Of a DNA stretch of 64,000 nucleotides, positions 33,275 through 40,980 are shown in pieces. The stretch is from assembly GCF_013364235.1 (NCBI RefSeq), contig NZ_CP054919.1, positions 2,336,810 to 2,400,809 on the forward strand, written 5' to 3'. Position 1 is the first letter of the stretch. Every line of letters starts with the position of its first letter. This DNA comes from Kitasatospora sp. NA04385 (lineage in GTDB: Bacteria; Actinomycetota; Actinomycetes; Streptomycetales; Streptomycetaceae). The position numbers and the translations under genes were made by a program. A model generated the notes under the pieces. It worked only from the letters and a program-made list of their open reading frames with translations, did no database searches and was not told where the DNA came from.

Positions 33275-33538
33275 CCCGCCACAGTAGGCGAGCCCGCCGA
33301 ACCGAACGCAGCGCCCCCGAACCGACCGCCACCCCGACCCGGCGACTCTTCCGAGACGTCATCGCCGACCGCCTGCCGCACCAGGACACCTGACGGCCTT
33401 GTTCGGAACCGCACTCACCCGGCCGCACCACGGGCGGTGACGCACCCGGGCCGGGAGCACGGCGGCGAGGCGGTGGTGGGGCCCGCCGTCGACCGGCGGG
33501 GCACCGCGCGGGGAAGTCCGCCCGTCCCTCCGGCCTCC

Positions 33539-33664
33539 CTGCGGCTGCGCGCCCGGCGCACCACCCGCCCGGGCGTCGAACGCTTCGGTCCGTCCGTCGG
33601 CCCGGAGGGCCGTGCCGTCCGGCTGGACGACCCTGACGACCTCGTCGGGGCGGCTACGGGGTGA
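33539..33664 (+). pseudogene. 3' end of a deleted gene, copy B
   Basis: The frame LRLRARRTTRPGVERFGPSV...DLVGAATG ends at TGA 33662-33664, overlapping the PIN toxin stop. It repeats the copy near 32 kb. The remaining gap 33275-33538 holds only short open stretches, for example one ending DVIADRLPHQDT, with no start signals. Confidence 0.45.
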
Positions 33665-34031
33665 GGTCCATGATCCGGACCGGTTGGTTCCTCCATCGCT
33701 GCGGATCGGCGGTGGCGACAACCGCACCGGCCGGACGTTCGGGGGTGGGTACGGCGGCGTAGCGGGTGTGGGCCTGTGCCCAGGTGGTCTCCGCGACGAG
33801 GGCGAGGACTGCGGACAGATCGAGGTCGAGGACGGTGAGTGCGGGTAGGGCGGCGAGGTGTTCGGCGGTTCCGGGACGTTCGCGGTCGGCTTCGACGAGG
33901 GCGCAGGCGGGCGCGTAGAGGTACCAGCCGGCCTCGGCGTGGGCGCGGTGGATGAGTCGGGAGGCGAGGAGGTCGCCACGTCCCGCGGCGACCATGGCCG
34001 TGTCGTCGAGGACGATGTGCGTGTCGGTCAC
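33654..34031 (-). CDS. PIN-domain toxin
   Basis: The 125-aa protein has PIN acidic residues in THIVLDDTAM near the start, Glu in ALVEADRER and a C-terminal AVVATADPQRW. PIN toxins cut RNA and are held in check by the partner antitoxin. The GTG start overlaps the stop of the antitoxin gene by four bases (GTGA). The first Asp pair and a later Asp support activity. It is the second gene of a VapBC-like pair. Confidence 0.8.
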   Translation of the reverse strand: MTDTHIVLDDTAMVAAGRGDLLASRLIHRAHAEAGWYLYAPACALVEADRERPGTAEHLAALPALTVLDLDLSAVLALVAETTWAQAHTRYAAVPTPERPAGAVVATADPQRWRNQPVRIMDLTP

Positions 34032-34285
34032 CGGGCGTTGGCCTGCTTGAGCCGCCGGTCGAGTTCGGCGTCGAGGTCGGCGATGTCCTGCCGGTCGGGG
34101 TCGTAGCCGTTCCAGGCGTGCAGTTGGGCTCGGGCCTGCTCGGCTCGCCGGGCCCGCTCGGCGGGGGTGAGCAGGGTCTCGGCCAGGTGGGAGAGGTAGG
34201 CCCGCAGGGACATGTGCTCGCCGGCCGCGATCTGGGCGAGCCGGTCGCGGGCTTCGGCGGGGATGCGCACATTGGCGTCGGCCAT
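34028..34285 (-). CDS. Antitoxin of PIN toxin (VapB-like)
   Basis: The 85-aa protein has an N-terminal ribbon-helix-helix-like segment (DANVRIPAEARDRLAQIAAG, EHMSLRAYLSHLAETLL) for DNA binding, followed by an Arg/Ala-rich helix and an acidic tail (DRQDIADLDAELDRRL) that would wrap the toxin. ATG 34285 is followed by coupled translation of the toxin gene. Its promoter region has a perfect palindrome (34324-34335) suited to autoregulation. Confidence 0.82.
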   Translation of the reverse strand: MADANVRIPAEARDRLAQIAAGEHMSLRAYLSHLAETLLTPAERARRAEQARAQLHAWNGYDPDRQDIADLDAELDRRLKQANAR

Positions 34286-34311
34286 GGTGCCCTTCCGGAC
34301 GGATCGATCGA

Positions 34312-34335
34312 GGATACGGGTACGGGTACGTACCC
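34312..34335. promoter_or_regulatory. Operator of toxin-antitoxin operon
   Basis: GGGTACGTACCC (34324-34335) is a perfect 12-bp palindrome preceded by TACGGG repeats. It lies 39 bp before the antitoxin start, where the antitoxin/toxin complex would bind. Confidence 0.65.
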
Positions 34336-34369
34336 CTTTCGGCCACGGTAGCACCGCTCCGCCGGACGA

Positions 34370-34446
34370 CCCCGGCCGTCCGGTCAGGACGCGCGGGTGA
34401 GGGCCCCGACCAGGCAGCCGAAGGCGGCGGTGGAGGTGACGGCGCG
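34370..34446. repeat. 77-bp direct repeat, copy B
   Basis: Second copy of 32081-32157. It covers the 3' end of the intact DUF1772 gene and the tail of a lost convergent gene. Confidence 0.9.
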
Positions 34447-34869
34447 GACGAGGTTCCACCGGACCCAGGTGGACTCGAAGGCGGCGCGGACGGCGGCCGG
34501 GTCGGTGAGCGTGTCGGGGGCGCCCGCGGCGGCGAGCTCGTCGTTGAGCGGGACGTTGACCGTGCCGGTGACGACCAGCATCACGAGGTAGAGGACGGCG
34601 GCGGCGATCCACAGCAGGACGGTGCGGTCGCCCCCGCGCCAGTGCAGCAGGCCCGCGGCGGCGATCAGCACCAGGGCGCCGAGGAAGCTGAGCATGAACC
34701 AGCCGTTCAGGATGGCCGTGTTGATGCGCTGCATGGTGTCGACGAAGGCCCGGTCGTCGACCTTGGCCAGGCCCGGCATCACCGAGCAGGCGTAGGAGTA
34801 GAACAGTCCGGCGCTGAGCCCGCTCAGGAGGACCGCGCCGACCAGCGTCACCGTACGAAGAACTGCCAT
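34384..34869 (-). CDS. DUF1772 (anthrone-oxygenase-like) membrane protein
   Basis: The 161-aa protein has four transmembrane segments (LVGAVLLSGLSAGLFYSYA, FMLSFLGALVLIAAAGLL, VLLWIAAAVLYLVMLVV and a final TSTAAFGCLVGAL) and the conserved FVDTMQRIN and GTVNVPLND. DUF1772 members include anthrone oxygenases, though most are uncharacterised. ATG 34869 was chosen because GGAGG precedes it by 7-8 bases, and an upstream ATG at 34896 has none. It is divergent from an AraC regulator, a common pairing. Confidence 0.85.
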   Translation of the reverse strand: MAVLRTVTLVGAVLLSGLSAGLFYSYACSVMPGLAKVDDRAFVDTMQRINTAILNGWFMLSFLGALVLIAAAGLLHWRGGDRTVLLWIAAAVLYLVMLVVTGTVNVPLNDELAAAGAPDTLTDPAAVRAAFESTWVRWNLVRAVTSTAAFGCLVGALTRAS

Positions 34870-34996
34870 GCGGGGAACCTCCGTTCGTGTCGTCATGCCC
34901 TCCAGTCAACCCGTCCGGCGGGGCGTGATCCATGGCCCGGGCGCTCGTCGGCATGCGCGTGCGTCCACCCGGGAGGCCCCGGCTACCCTGGCGGGC

Positions 34997-35974
34997 ATGG
35001 ACGCGCTCACCGCCCTGCTGACCGGCCCCCGGGCGAGCGGGGCGTTCCTGCTGCGCTCGGTGTTCGACCCGCCGTGGTCGCTGCGGATCGAGGACCGGGC
35101 GCCGCTGACGGTGCTCACCGCGGTGCGCGGCACGGGCTGGGTCGTCCCGGACGGCGCGGAGCCGGTGCCGCTGCGCCCCGGCGACCTGGTGATCGTCCGC
35201 GGCCCGGAGCCGTACACCGTCGCGGACCGGCCGCAGACCCCGCCGCAGGTGGTGATCCACCCGGGGCAGGTGTCCACCACCGTCGGCGGCGAGCGGATGT
35301 GCGAGGTGCTCGACCAGGGCGTGCGGACCTGGGGCACCGGCCGGGACGCGGCGACGGTGCTGCTCAGCGGCACGTACCAACTGCACGGCGAGGTCAGCGG
35401 ACGGCTGCTGCGGGCGCTGCCGCCGGTGCTGCGGCTGGACGCCGGGGAGTGGTCCTCGCCGCTTCCGGCGCTGCTGGAGGCGGAGATCGGCCGGGACGAG
35501 CCGGGCCAGGAGGCGGTGCTCGACCGGCTGCTGGACCTGCTGCTGATCTCCGCGCTGCGCCGCTGGTTCGCCCGGGACGACGGCCGGGCCCCGGCCTGGT
35601 ACCGGGCCCACTCCGACCCGCTGGTGGGCCGCGCCCTGGGCCTGCTGCACGCCGACCCGGCCCGGGCCTGGACGGTGCGGGACCTGGCCGCGGAGTGCGG
35701 GTCGTCCCGGGCCGCGCTGGCCAAGCGCTTCACCGACCTGGTCGGCGAGCCCCCGATGGCCTACCTCACCGGCTGGCGCCTGGCCCGGGCCGCCGACCTG
35801 CTGGCCGAACCGGACGCCACCCTCTCCGCCGTGGCCCGCCGGGTCGGCTACGGCAGCGGCTTCGCCCTCAGCGCCGCCTTCAAGCGGGTCCGCGGCCTCA
35901 GCCCCCAGCAGTTCCGCAACCAGTCCACCGAAGCAGGCCCCGCAGCCGAAGCCGAAGCCGCTGCGGACGGCTGA
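34997..35974 (+). CDS. AraC-family regulator with cupin sensor
   Basis: The 325-aa protein has an N-terminal cupin_6 domain (about residues 10-190, with LRPGDLVIVRGPEPYTVADR) and a C-terminal AraC double helix-turn-helix (DLAAECGSSRAALAKRFTDL; VARRVGYGSGFALSAAFKRV). ATG 34997 sits 6-7 bases after TACCCT, so the mRNA is probably leaderless. It likely controls the divergent DUF1772 gene 127 bp away. Confidence 0.88.
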   Translation: MDALTALLTGPRASGAFLLRSVFDPPWSLRIEDRAPLTVLTAVRGTGWVVPDGAEPVPLRPGDLVIVRGPEPYTVADRPQTPPQVVIHPGQVSTTVGGERMCEVLDQGVRTWGTGRDAATVLLSGTYQLHGEVSGRLLRALPPVLRLDAGEWSSPLPALLEAEIGRDEPGQEAVLDRLLDLLLISALRRWFARDDGRAPAWYRAHSDPLVGRALGLLHADPARAWTVRDLAAECGSSRAALAKRFTDLVGEPPMAYLTGWRLARAADLLAEPDATLSAVARRVGYGSGFALSAAFKRVRGLSPQQFRNQSTEAGPAAEAEAAADG

Positions 35975-36002
35975 GGGACGGACGGCTGGGAGCCCGGCCG
36001 GA

Positions 36003-37241
36003 TCAAGCCTCCTCGTCGGCCCCGCGCCGCCGTAGCACTCGTCCGGCGAGGCCGTTGGAGATCCGGCCCGTCACCGTCCTGGCCCGGCCGAAGGTCTCGT
36101 TGCCCAGGCGCACGGCGGCGTTGACGCCTTCCGCCCCCGTTTCGAGCGCCCGGTCCCTGACCTCCGCCGCCGCATCGGTCCAGCGCCGCGCGTCCAGCTC
36201 CTGCCGGTCGTGCTCGCTCCCGATCCGGGCGTGGAAGTCCGTGACCGCGATCGCGACCTGGTTTCCCGCGTGCACCACGGCCGGGGACGCGGTCGGGTGG
36301 AGCAGCACCTTCGCGTTGGCCTCGTCGACGGCCGCGTCCAGCCGGGCCATCAGCCGCTCGGTGCTCCGCGTGATCAGCTCCATCCGGTTCCGCCGGGCGA
36401 TGCGGAGTCCGAGACGGTGCCGATCCAGTTCGTCCGGATCGGCGTCCAGGACCCGATCGAGTTCGAGCACGGCGAGCGCGTCGTGCAGTTGGAAGCAGCG
36501 GGCCAGCACGGCGAGCCACTCCCGCACCGTGGACTCCGCGCCCCGGGCCGTCCGCGCCAGGTCGCCGATCTTGGTCTTGCGCTCCATCTTCCCGGCGAGC
36601 GCGTCGAGTTGCCGCAGCGCGTAGACCTGGGTCCGGACGATCGTCCCGGACGTGGCCTGCACCTTCGACCAGGTGATCTCGGAGACCCGACCCACCTGCT
36701 CCCGAACGGTCATGGCCTCCTCGATGACCAGGCCCGCCCCGACCATGTCCGCCAGCACCGCGTCCTCCTGGGCGCGGAGCACGTCCTCGACCTTCTCGTC
36801 GATCGCGGCGAGGTAATCGGTGATCTCGTCCATGGCCTGCTGCATCGCGAGTTGCGCCATGAGCGTCGCGGCGCCGGCCAGCACCGCCGGGTTGGCCAGG
36901 AACGAGCCGCGGCTCGTCGACAGTTCGAGGATCTCCTTGATCTTGCCCTTCTCGGTCAACACGGCACGGCCGGCCCCCGGGTGCGACCCCTTCATCAGTC
37001 CGTGCTTCTTGAGAGCTTGCGCGGACTTCTCGGTCAGCTTCACCCAGCGGGCGGAGTCGGCCGCGATCCCGGAGCCCGCCTGCGCGGCCCCGGCCCCGGC
37101 GCCCAGCACCGACCGGAGCCGGGGCAGCCCGAGGTCCTTCGACGGCAGCCCTTCGGAGACGAGGAAGCGCTCGACCGCCTCCCGGTCGCCGATGACCGCC
37201 AGGCCGTCGCCGTCACTGATCAGTTGAATCTCGTCGTCCAT
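36003..37241 (-). CDS. Hypothetical 412-aa helical protein
   Basis: The protein begins MDDEIQLISDGDGLAVIGDR with AGGAG well placed upstream. A short hydrophobic stretch (NPAVLAGAATLMAQLAMQQA, ~130-150) is followed by long amphipathic helices (DYLAAIDEKVEDVLRAQEDA) suggesting coiled coils. No enzymatic motif was seen. It could be a membrane-peripheral or effector protein. I do not recognise it. The gene is solitary, with no close operon partner. Confidence 0.7.
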   Translation of the reverse strand: MDDEIQLISDGDGLAVIGDREAVERFLVSEGLPSKDLGLPRLRSVLGAGAGAAQAGSGIAADSARWVKLTEKSAQALKKHGLMKGSHPGAGRAVLTEKGKIKEILELSTSRGSFLANPAVLAGAATLMAQLAMQQAMDEITDYLAAIDEKVEDVLRAQEDAVLADMVGAGLVIEEAMTVREQVGRVSEITWSKVQATSGTIVRTQVYALRQLDALAGKMERKTKIGDLARTARGAESTVREWLAVLARCFQLHDALAVLELDRVLDADPDELDRHRLGLRIARRNRMELITRSTERLMARLDAAVDEANAKVLLHPTASPAVVHAGNQVAIAVTDFHARIGSEHDRQELDARRWTDAAAEVRDRALETGAEGVNAAVRLGNETFGRARTVTGRISNGLAGRVLRRRGADEEA

Positions 37242-37640
37242 CAGCGGCTCCTGCGGCGGCTCTTCGCGGTCGTTGGCCCGCAGCGGTGCGCACGGCAGCG
37301 GACCGGGCGGGGAGGGGAAAGGGCCCTCTCGGACGGCGGTTCTCCCCCGCACGCCGCCCGCGGGCCCGGGCTCGCACTGACGTTACTGTCCGCCCACCCC
37401 GCCTGGCTACGCTCCGCAGCCCGGGAGGACGGTACTCGGAGCCGCACCCGCCCCTCGAACAGGTCCGGAACCGACGGACGGCGGGGGCGGGCGCCGTCGC
37501 GCCCCCGGGGGTGGGGGGCAACCCGGCGAAACCCTGGCAAACCGGGCGGGAAGCGGGTCGGGACCAGGGCGTCCCTGTCGCCCCGGGGAATGCTCCTGCA
37601 TAATCACCCCGTTCGATTCCGACCCGAGGAGGACCGGCCC

Positions 37641-39176
37641 ATGCCGGCAGAGCGCTGCCCCCGCTGCGGTACCGCGCGCACGGCCGGCAGTTGTGCGTGC
37701 CACGCCGTCTCCCCGGTCGAGGAGACCGCCGTCCTCCCGCACCTGGAGGGGCCGCCGCTGGTGCGGCCGTACGTGGCCGGGGCGTCCGTGGTGGAGCCCG
37801 GGGACCCGGCCCTCGACCCGTTCGCCACCAGGAGCGTCCCGCCGCCGGTGCAGCCGATCGCCGCGCACCCGGCGGGCCCCCCGCAGCCGGGGCCCCCGCA
37901 GCCGGTCGCCGTCCCGCCGGTCGCCGTGCCGACGACCGCCGCGCAGCCGCCCGCCGTGCAGCCGATCACCGTTGCGCCCGCCGCGGCCCCGCCCCCTCCG
38001 CCGCCGAGCCGGGCCCCGCACGTCCCGCAGGCCGCCAGCCCGTTCGGGCCGCCGCCGTCCGCCGTCCCGGCCCCCGCTGCCCCGGCCCCGCCGCAGCAAC
38101 AACCGCACCCGCAACCGCAACCGGACGCCGCCGCGACCCAGCTGCTGCCGCCCGTCCCGCCGCAGCACACGCCGCCGCAGGGGGCGCCGGGCCGTTTCGT
38201 GCCGATCCCGCCGCCCGGGCCGACGCAGGTGCCGGGCCAGGTGCCCGCGGCCGAGCAGACCATGCCGCTCACCCTGGGCCCGGTGGTGGCTCCGCCGGTG
38301 GCCTCGCCGGTCACGGCCGCCTACCCGCCGGTGGCCCCGGCCCCGCCCCCGGCGCCGACCGACGCCGAGGCGACCCAGGTGCTCAAGCTCGGCGGGCCCG
38401 ATCCACGACACGACATCGATGACGTGCACGAGGACGAGGCGTGGTCCCGGGAGCCCGCCACCGACCTCGGCATGTTCACCTTCCGCGAGGACGGCACGGA
38501 GGGCCCGGTCAGCCGGGCCGACCGCCGGGAGCGGCGCCGCCAGAGCGCCGACCGCCGCCGACTGGTGATCGCGGGCGGTGCGGTCGGGGTGACCGCGCTG
38601 GGCGCGAGCCTGGCGATGCTGCTGTCCTCCTCGTCGACGCCGGTCGACAAGGCGCTGCCCGCGCCGACCGGCCCGGCGGTGTCCTCCCCCGCCGAGGTCT
38701 CGCCGAGCCCCACCGCCCCGGCCCCCGCCCCGGCCGAGCCGTCGGAGAGCGCCTCGCCGACCCGCACCACGTCCCGTCCGACCCAGGCCGTCACCAGCAA
38801 GGCCGCCGTCGCCCCGACCAGCGAGGCCCCGGCCGCGCCGAGCACCCCGGCCGCACCGAGCACTCCGGCCGCGCCGAGCACCTCCGCCCAGCCGACGGTC
38901 GCCGGCAAGGTGCTGAAGTTCGGCGACACCGGCCCGGCGGTGACGCAGATGCAGCAGTCCCTGATGGCCTACCGGTGCAACCGGATCGGGCCGCTGACCA
39001 TCGACCGCACCCGCAGCGGCCAGGCGGGCTTCGGCGACTGGACGCGGCAGGTCCTCACGGACGTCCAGCACGACCTGTTCGGCGGCGGCGGCAAGAACAA
39101 GGGCTACCAGGAGGGCGTCTACGACACGGCCACCCAGGAGGCCCTGGCGAAGACGCCGACCGGCGACACCTGCTGA
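37641..39176 (+). CDS. Pro-rich membrane protein with peptidoglycan-binding-like domain
   Basis: The 511-aa protein begins with a zinc-ribbon-like CPRCGTARTAGSCACH. Next come ~200 residues of Pro/Ala/Gln-rich sequence, an acidic segment and an Arg-rich stop before one transmembrane helix (LVIAGGAVGVTALGASLAML). A Ser/Pro/Thr linker with APSTPA repeats follows. The C-terminal domain (KFGDTGPAVTQMQQSLMAYR ... YDTATQEALAKT) fits PG_binding_1, which binds peptidoglycan outside. ATG 37641 follows GAGGAGG. It is probably an envelope or morphology protein; the partner is unknown. Confidence 0.82.
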   Translation: MPAERCPRCGTARTAGSCACHAVSPVEETAVLPHLEGPPLVRPYVAGASVVEPGDPALDPFATRSVPPPVQPIAAHPAGPPQPGPPQPVAVPPVAVPTTAAQPPAVQPITVAPAAAPPPPPPSRAPHVPQAASPFGPPPSAVPAPAAPAPPQQQPHPQPQPDAAATQLLPPVPPQHTPPQGAPGRFVPIPPPGPTQVPGQVPAAEQTMPLTLGPVVAPPVASPVTAAYPPVAPAPPPAPTDAEATQVLKLGGPDPRHDIDDVHEDEAWSREPATDLGMFTFREDGTEGPVSRADRRERRRQSADRRRLVIAGGAVGVTALGASLAMLLSSSSTPVDKALPAPTGPAVSSPAEVSPSPTAPAPAPAEPSESASPTRTTSRPTQAVTSKAAVAPTSEAPAAPSTPAAPSTPAAPSTSAQPTVAGKVLKFGDTGPAVTQMQQSLMAYRCNRIGPLTIDRTRSGQAGFGDWTRQVLTDVQHDLFGGGGKNKGYQEGVYDTATQEALAKTPTGDTC

Positions 39177-39301
39177 CCCCGCGTCACCCCCCGCCGAACC
39201 GCGCGATCGGCCCGCCGACCGCTCCGCGGCCCGGCCGCCCGCCACCCACCACCCGGCCTGACGGCAGACCGACCGCCCCCGGGGAATCGCCCGACGGGCC
39301 G

Positions 39302-39889
39302 TCAGCCGGTGACCGCCTTGAACAGGCTCCACCCCGCCAGCACGATCATCGCCAGCGCGGCGATCCGCACGATGACCTTCATCGGCACGTGCTGGAGCAG
39401 CTTCTGCCCGCCGACGACGGCCACGCCGCCGACCGCGCACAGCGCCAGCCACGCGCCGAGGCCGACGGCCAGCGGGTCGTCGTACTTGGCGGCCAGGTTG
39501 GCGGTCATGATCTGGGTGAGGTCGCCGAACTCGGCGACCGCGACGATGGCGAAGCTGGTCCCGGCGACCTTCCAGAAGGAGTGGTTCGCGGGCTCCCGGC
39601 CCTCGGCGCCGTCGTCCTCGTCCTCCTTGTGCCACAGCAGCATGGCCGCGCCGCCCAGGAACAGCAGGCCGGTGATGGCCTCCACCCAGCGGTGCGGCAG
39701 CAGGGCGAGCAGGCCGCCGGCGACCAGCGCCAGGCCGACCTGGAGGGCGAACGCCGCGGCGATGCCCGCGAAGACGTAGCCCGCGCGGTACTTGGTGCCG
39801 AGGACCAGGCTGGCCAGGGCGGTCTTGTCCGGGAGTTCGGCGAGGAAGACGATGCCGAACGTCAGCGCAGCGATGGTCAGGCTGTTCAT
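39302..39889 (-). CDS. GDT1/UPF0016-family Mn2+ transporter
   Basis: The 195-aa protein has six transmembrane segments and both family signatures, ELPDKT near residue 18 and EFGDLTQ near residue 120, separated by an acidic-histidine loop. GDT1/TMEM165 relatives export or move Mn2+/Ca2+. A yybP-ykoY riboswitch precedes the gene, which supports a manganese role. ATG 39889 is the first residue of the conserved N-terminus (MNSLTIAALTFG). Confidence 0.92.
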   Translation of the reverse strand: MNSLTIAALTFGIVFLAELPDKTALASLVLGTKYRAGYVFAGIAAAFALQVGLALVAGGLLALLPHRWVEAITGLLFLGGAAMLLWHKEDEDDGAEGREPANHSFWKVAGTSFAIVAVAEFGDLTQIMTANLAAKYDDPLAVGLGAWLALCAVGGVAVVGGQKLLQHVPMKVIVRIAALAMIVLAGWSLFKAVTG

Positions 39890-39984
39890 CGGTGGTGGGG
39901 TCTCTCCGTCTCGGGGCCGCCGGCCCCGAGCCACCCGCAGCGGGGGACGCCTCGGCCCGGCAGCACTGGTTCATGGTCACAGCA

Positions 39985-40096
39985 CTGCGGCCGAAGGTCT
40001 CGCCGACACCCCGCAGGATGCCCCGGGCGCCGGGCCGCCCCGCGAGGGACTGGCCGGTGTGTCGACGGTCCGGTGGAGGGCTACTCCCCTTCAACA
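39985..40096 (-). ncRNA. yybP-ykoY manganese riboswitch
   Basis: Read on the minus strand, the leader has GAAGGGGAGTAGCCCTCC at its start, GTCGACACACC in the middle and GGTGTCGGCGAGACCTTCGG near its end. These are the conserved elements of the Mn2+-sensing yybP-ykoY element. It ends ~95 bp before the transporter start. Mn2+ binding normally turns expression on. Confidence 0.88.
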
Positions 40097-40107
40097 ACCC
40101 GCCGAGC

Positions 40108-40964
40108 CTACCGGACGCCGTCGGCCGCCCCGACCGGCCCCCGGCCGACCAGCCCCCGGCCGACCAGTTCCAGCACCGCCGTCACCGCGACCGCCTCCAC
40201 CGCGAGCAGCGCCACCAGCACGAACAGCTGCACCGCCCCGGCCTGCACCGGCGTCGCCCCGCCGAGCAGCATGCCGACGAACGCGCCGGGCAGGGTGACC
40301 AGGCCGACGGTGCGGGTCTGGTCGAGGGCGGGGACCAGCGAGGTCGCGGCGGCGGCGCGGCAGATCTCCAGCCGGGCGTCGCGCTCCTCGAAGCCCAGCG
40401 CGAGGGCGGCCTCCACCTCGCCGTGCCGCGACCGCAGTTCGTCCAGCGCCCGGCGCCCGGCCAGCGAGGTCGCGCTGAGCGCCCCGCCGATCAGGATTCC
40501 GGCCACCGGGATGACGGTGATGCCCCGGGCGGGCAGCAGCCCGGTCGCGGCGAGCAGCAGCAGGACGGGCAGCACCCCGGCGGCGATCGGCACGGCCGCC
40601 CACACCCACTCCCACCGCCCGGCGGCACCCCGCACCCGCCCGTCCCGCCCACGTCCACCGCGCCGCCCGCGCCGACCCGCCCGCCCTCGCCGATCCGCCG
40701 CCCGGCGGTCCGCACCGCGACGGCGAACATCAGCAGCACGAACAGCCCGGACGTCCACAGCGAGCGCACCACCCAGGCGATCACCAGGGCGACCAGGGCC
40801 AGTTGGACGGCCGCCCGCAGCCCGGCCCGGAGCACCGCCCGGCCGTGCCCGAGGCCGCCCCGTCCGGCGATCAGCGCGGCGGCGGCCAGCAGCAGCGCGC
40901 AGGCCGCGCCCAGCGCCGGGGTGACCGGCAGCAGCTGCCCGCCGGCCGGGGCCGGGGCGCTCAC
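40108..40964 (-). pseudogene. FetB/YbbM-like ABC permease, frameshifted
   Basis: Two overlapping minus-strand frames together give a UPF0014 permease. The N-terminal part (GTG 40964, LLPVTPALGAACALLLAAAA ... LLMFAVAVRTAGRRIGEGG) is in one frame and the rest (RWEWVWAAVPIAAGVLPVLL ... to the stop at 40108) is in another. The shift lies at about 40620-40690. That is exactly where a GC-rich insert with the 16-mer GGTGGACGTGGGCGGG (complement at 40644-40659) interrupts the conserved sequence. The same 16-mer is in the ecf minisatellite. It is either a pseudogene or a sequencing error in a G/C run. FetB proteins export iron with FetA, but no fetA is adjacent. Confidence 0.75.
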
Positions 40965-40980
40965 CGCGCGGCCGGGTCGG

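Noticed and set aside
33275..33538. Possible gene between the M20 peptidase and the PIN toxin
   Set aside because: Only short open stretches with no start signal. One ends DVIADRLPHQDT and may be a fragment, but it is too short to name.
36210..37640. 477-codon upstream extension of the peptidoglycan-binding-like protein gene
   Set aside because: It is antisense to the 412-aa gene, and the ATG at 37641 has a perfect GAGGAGG site.
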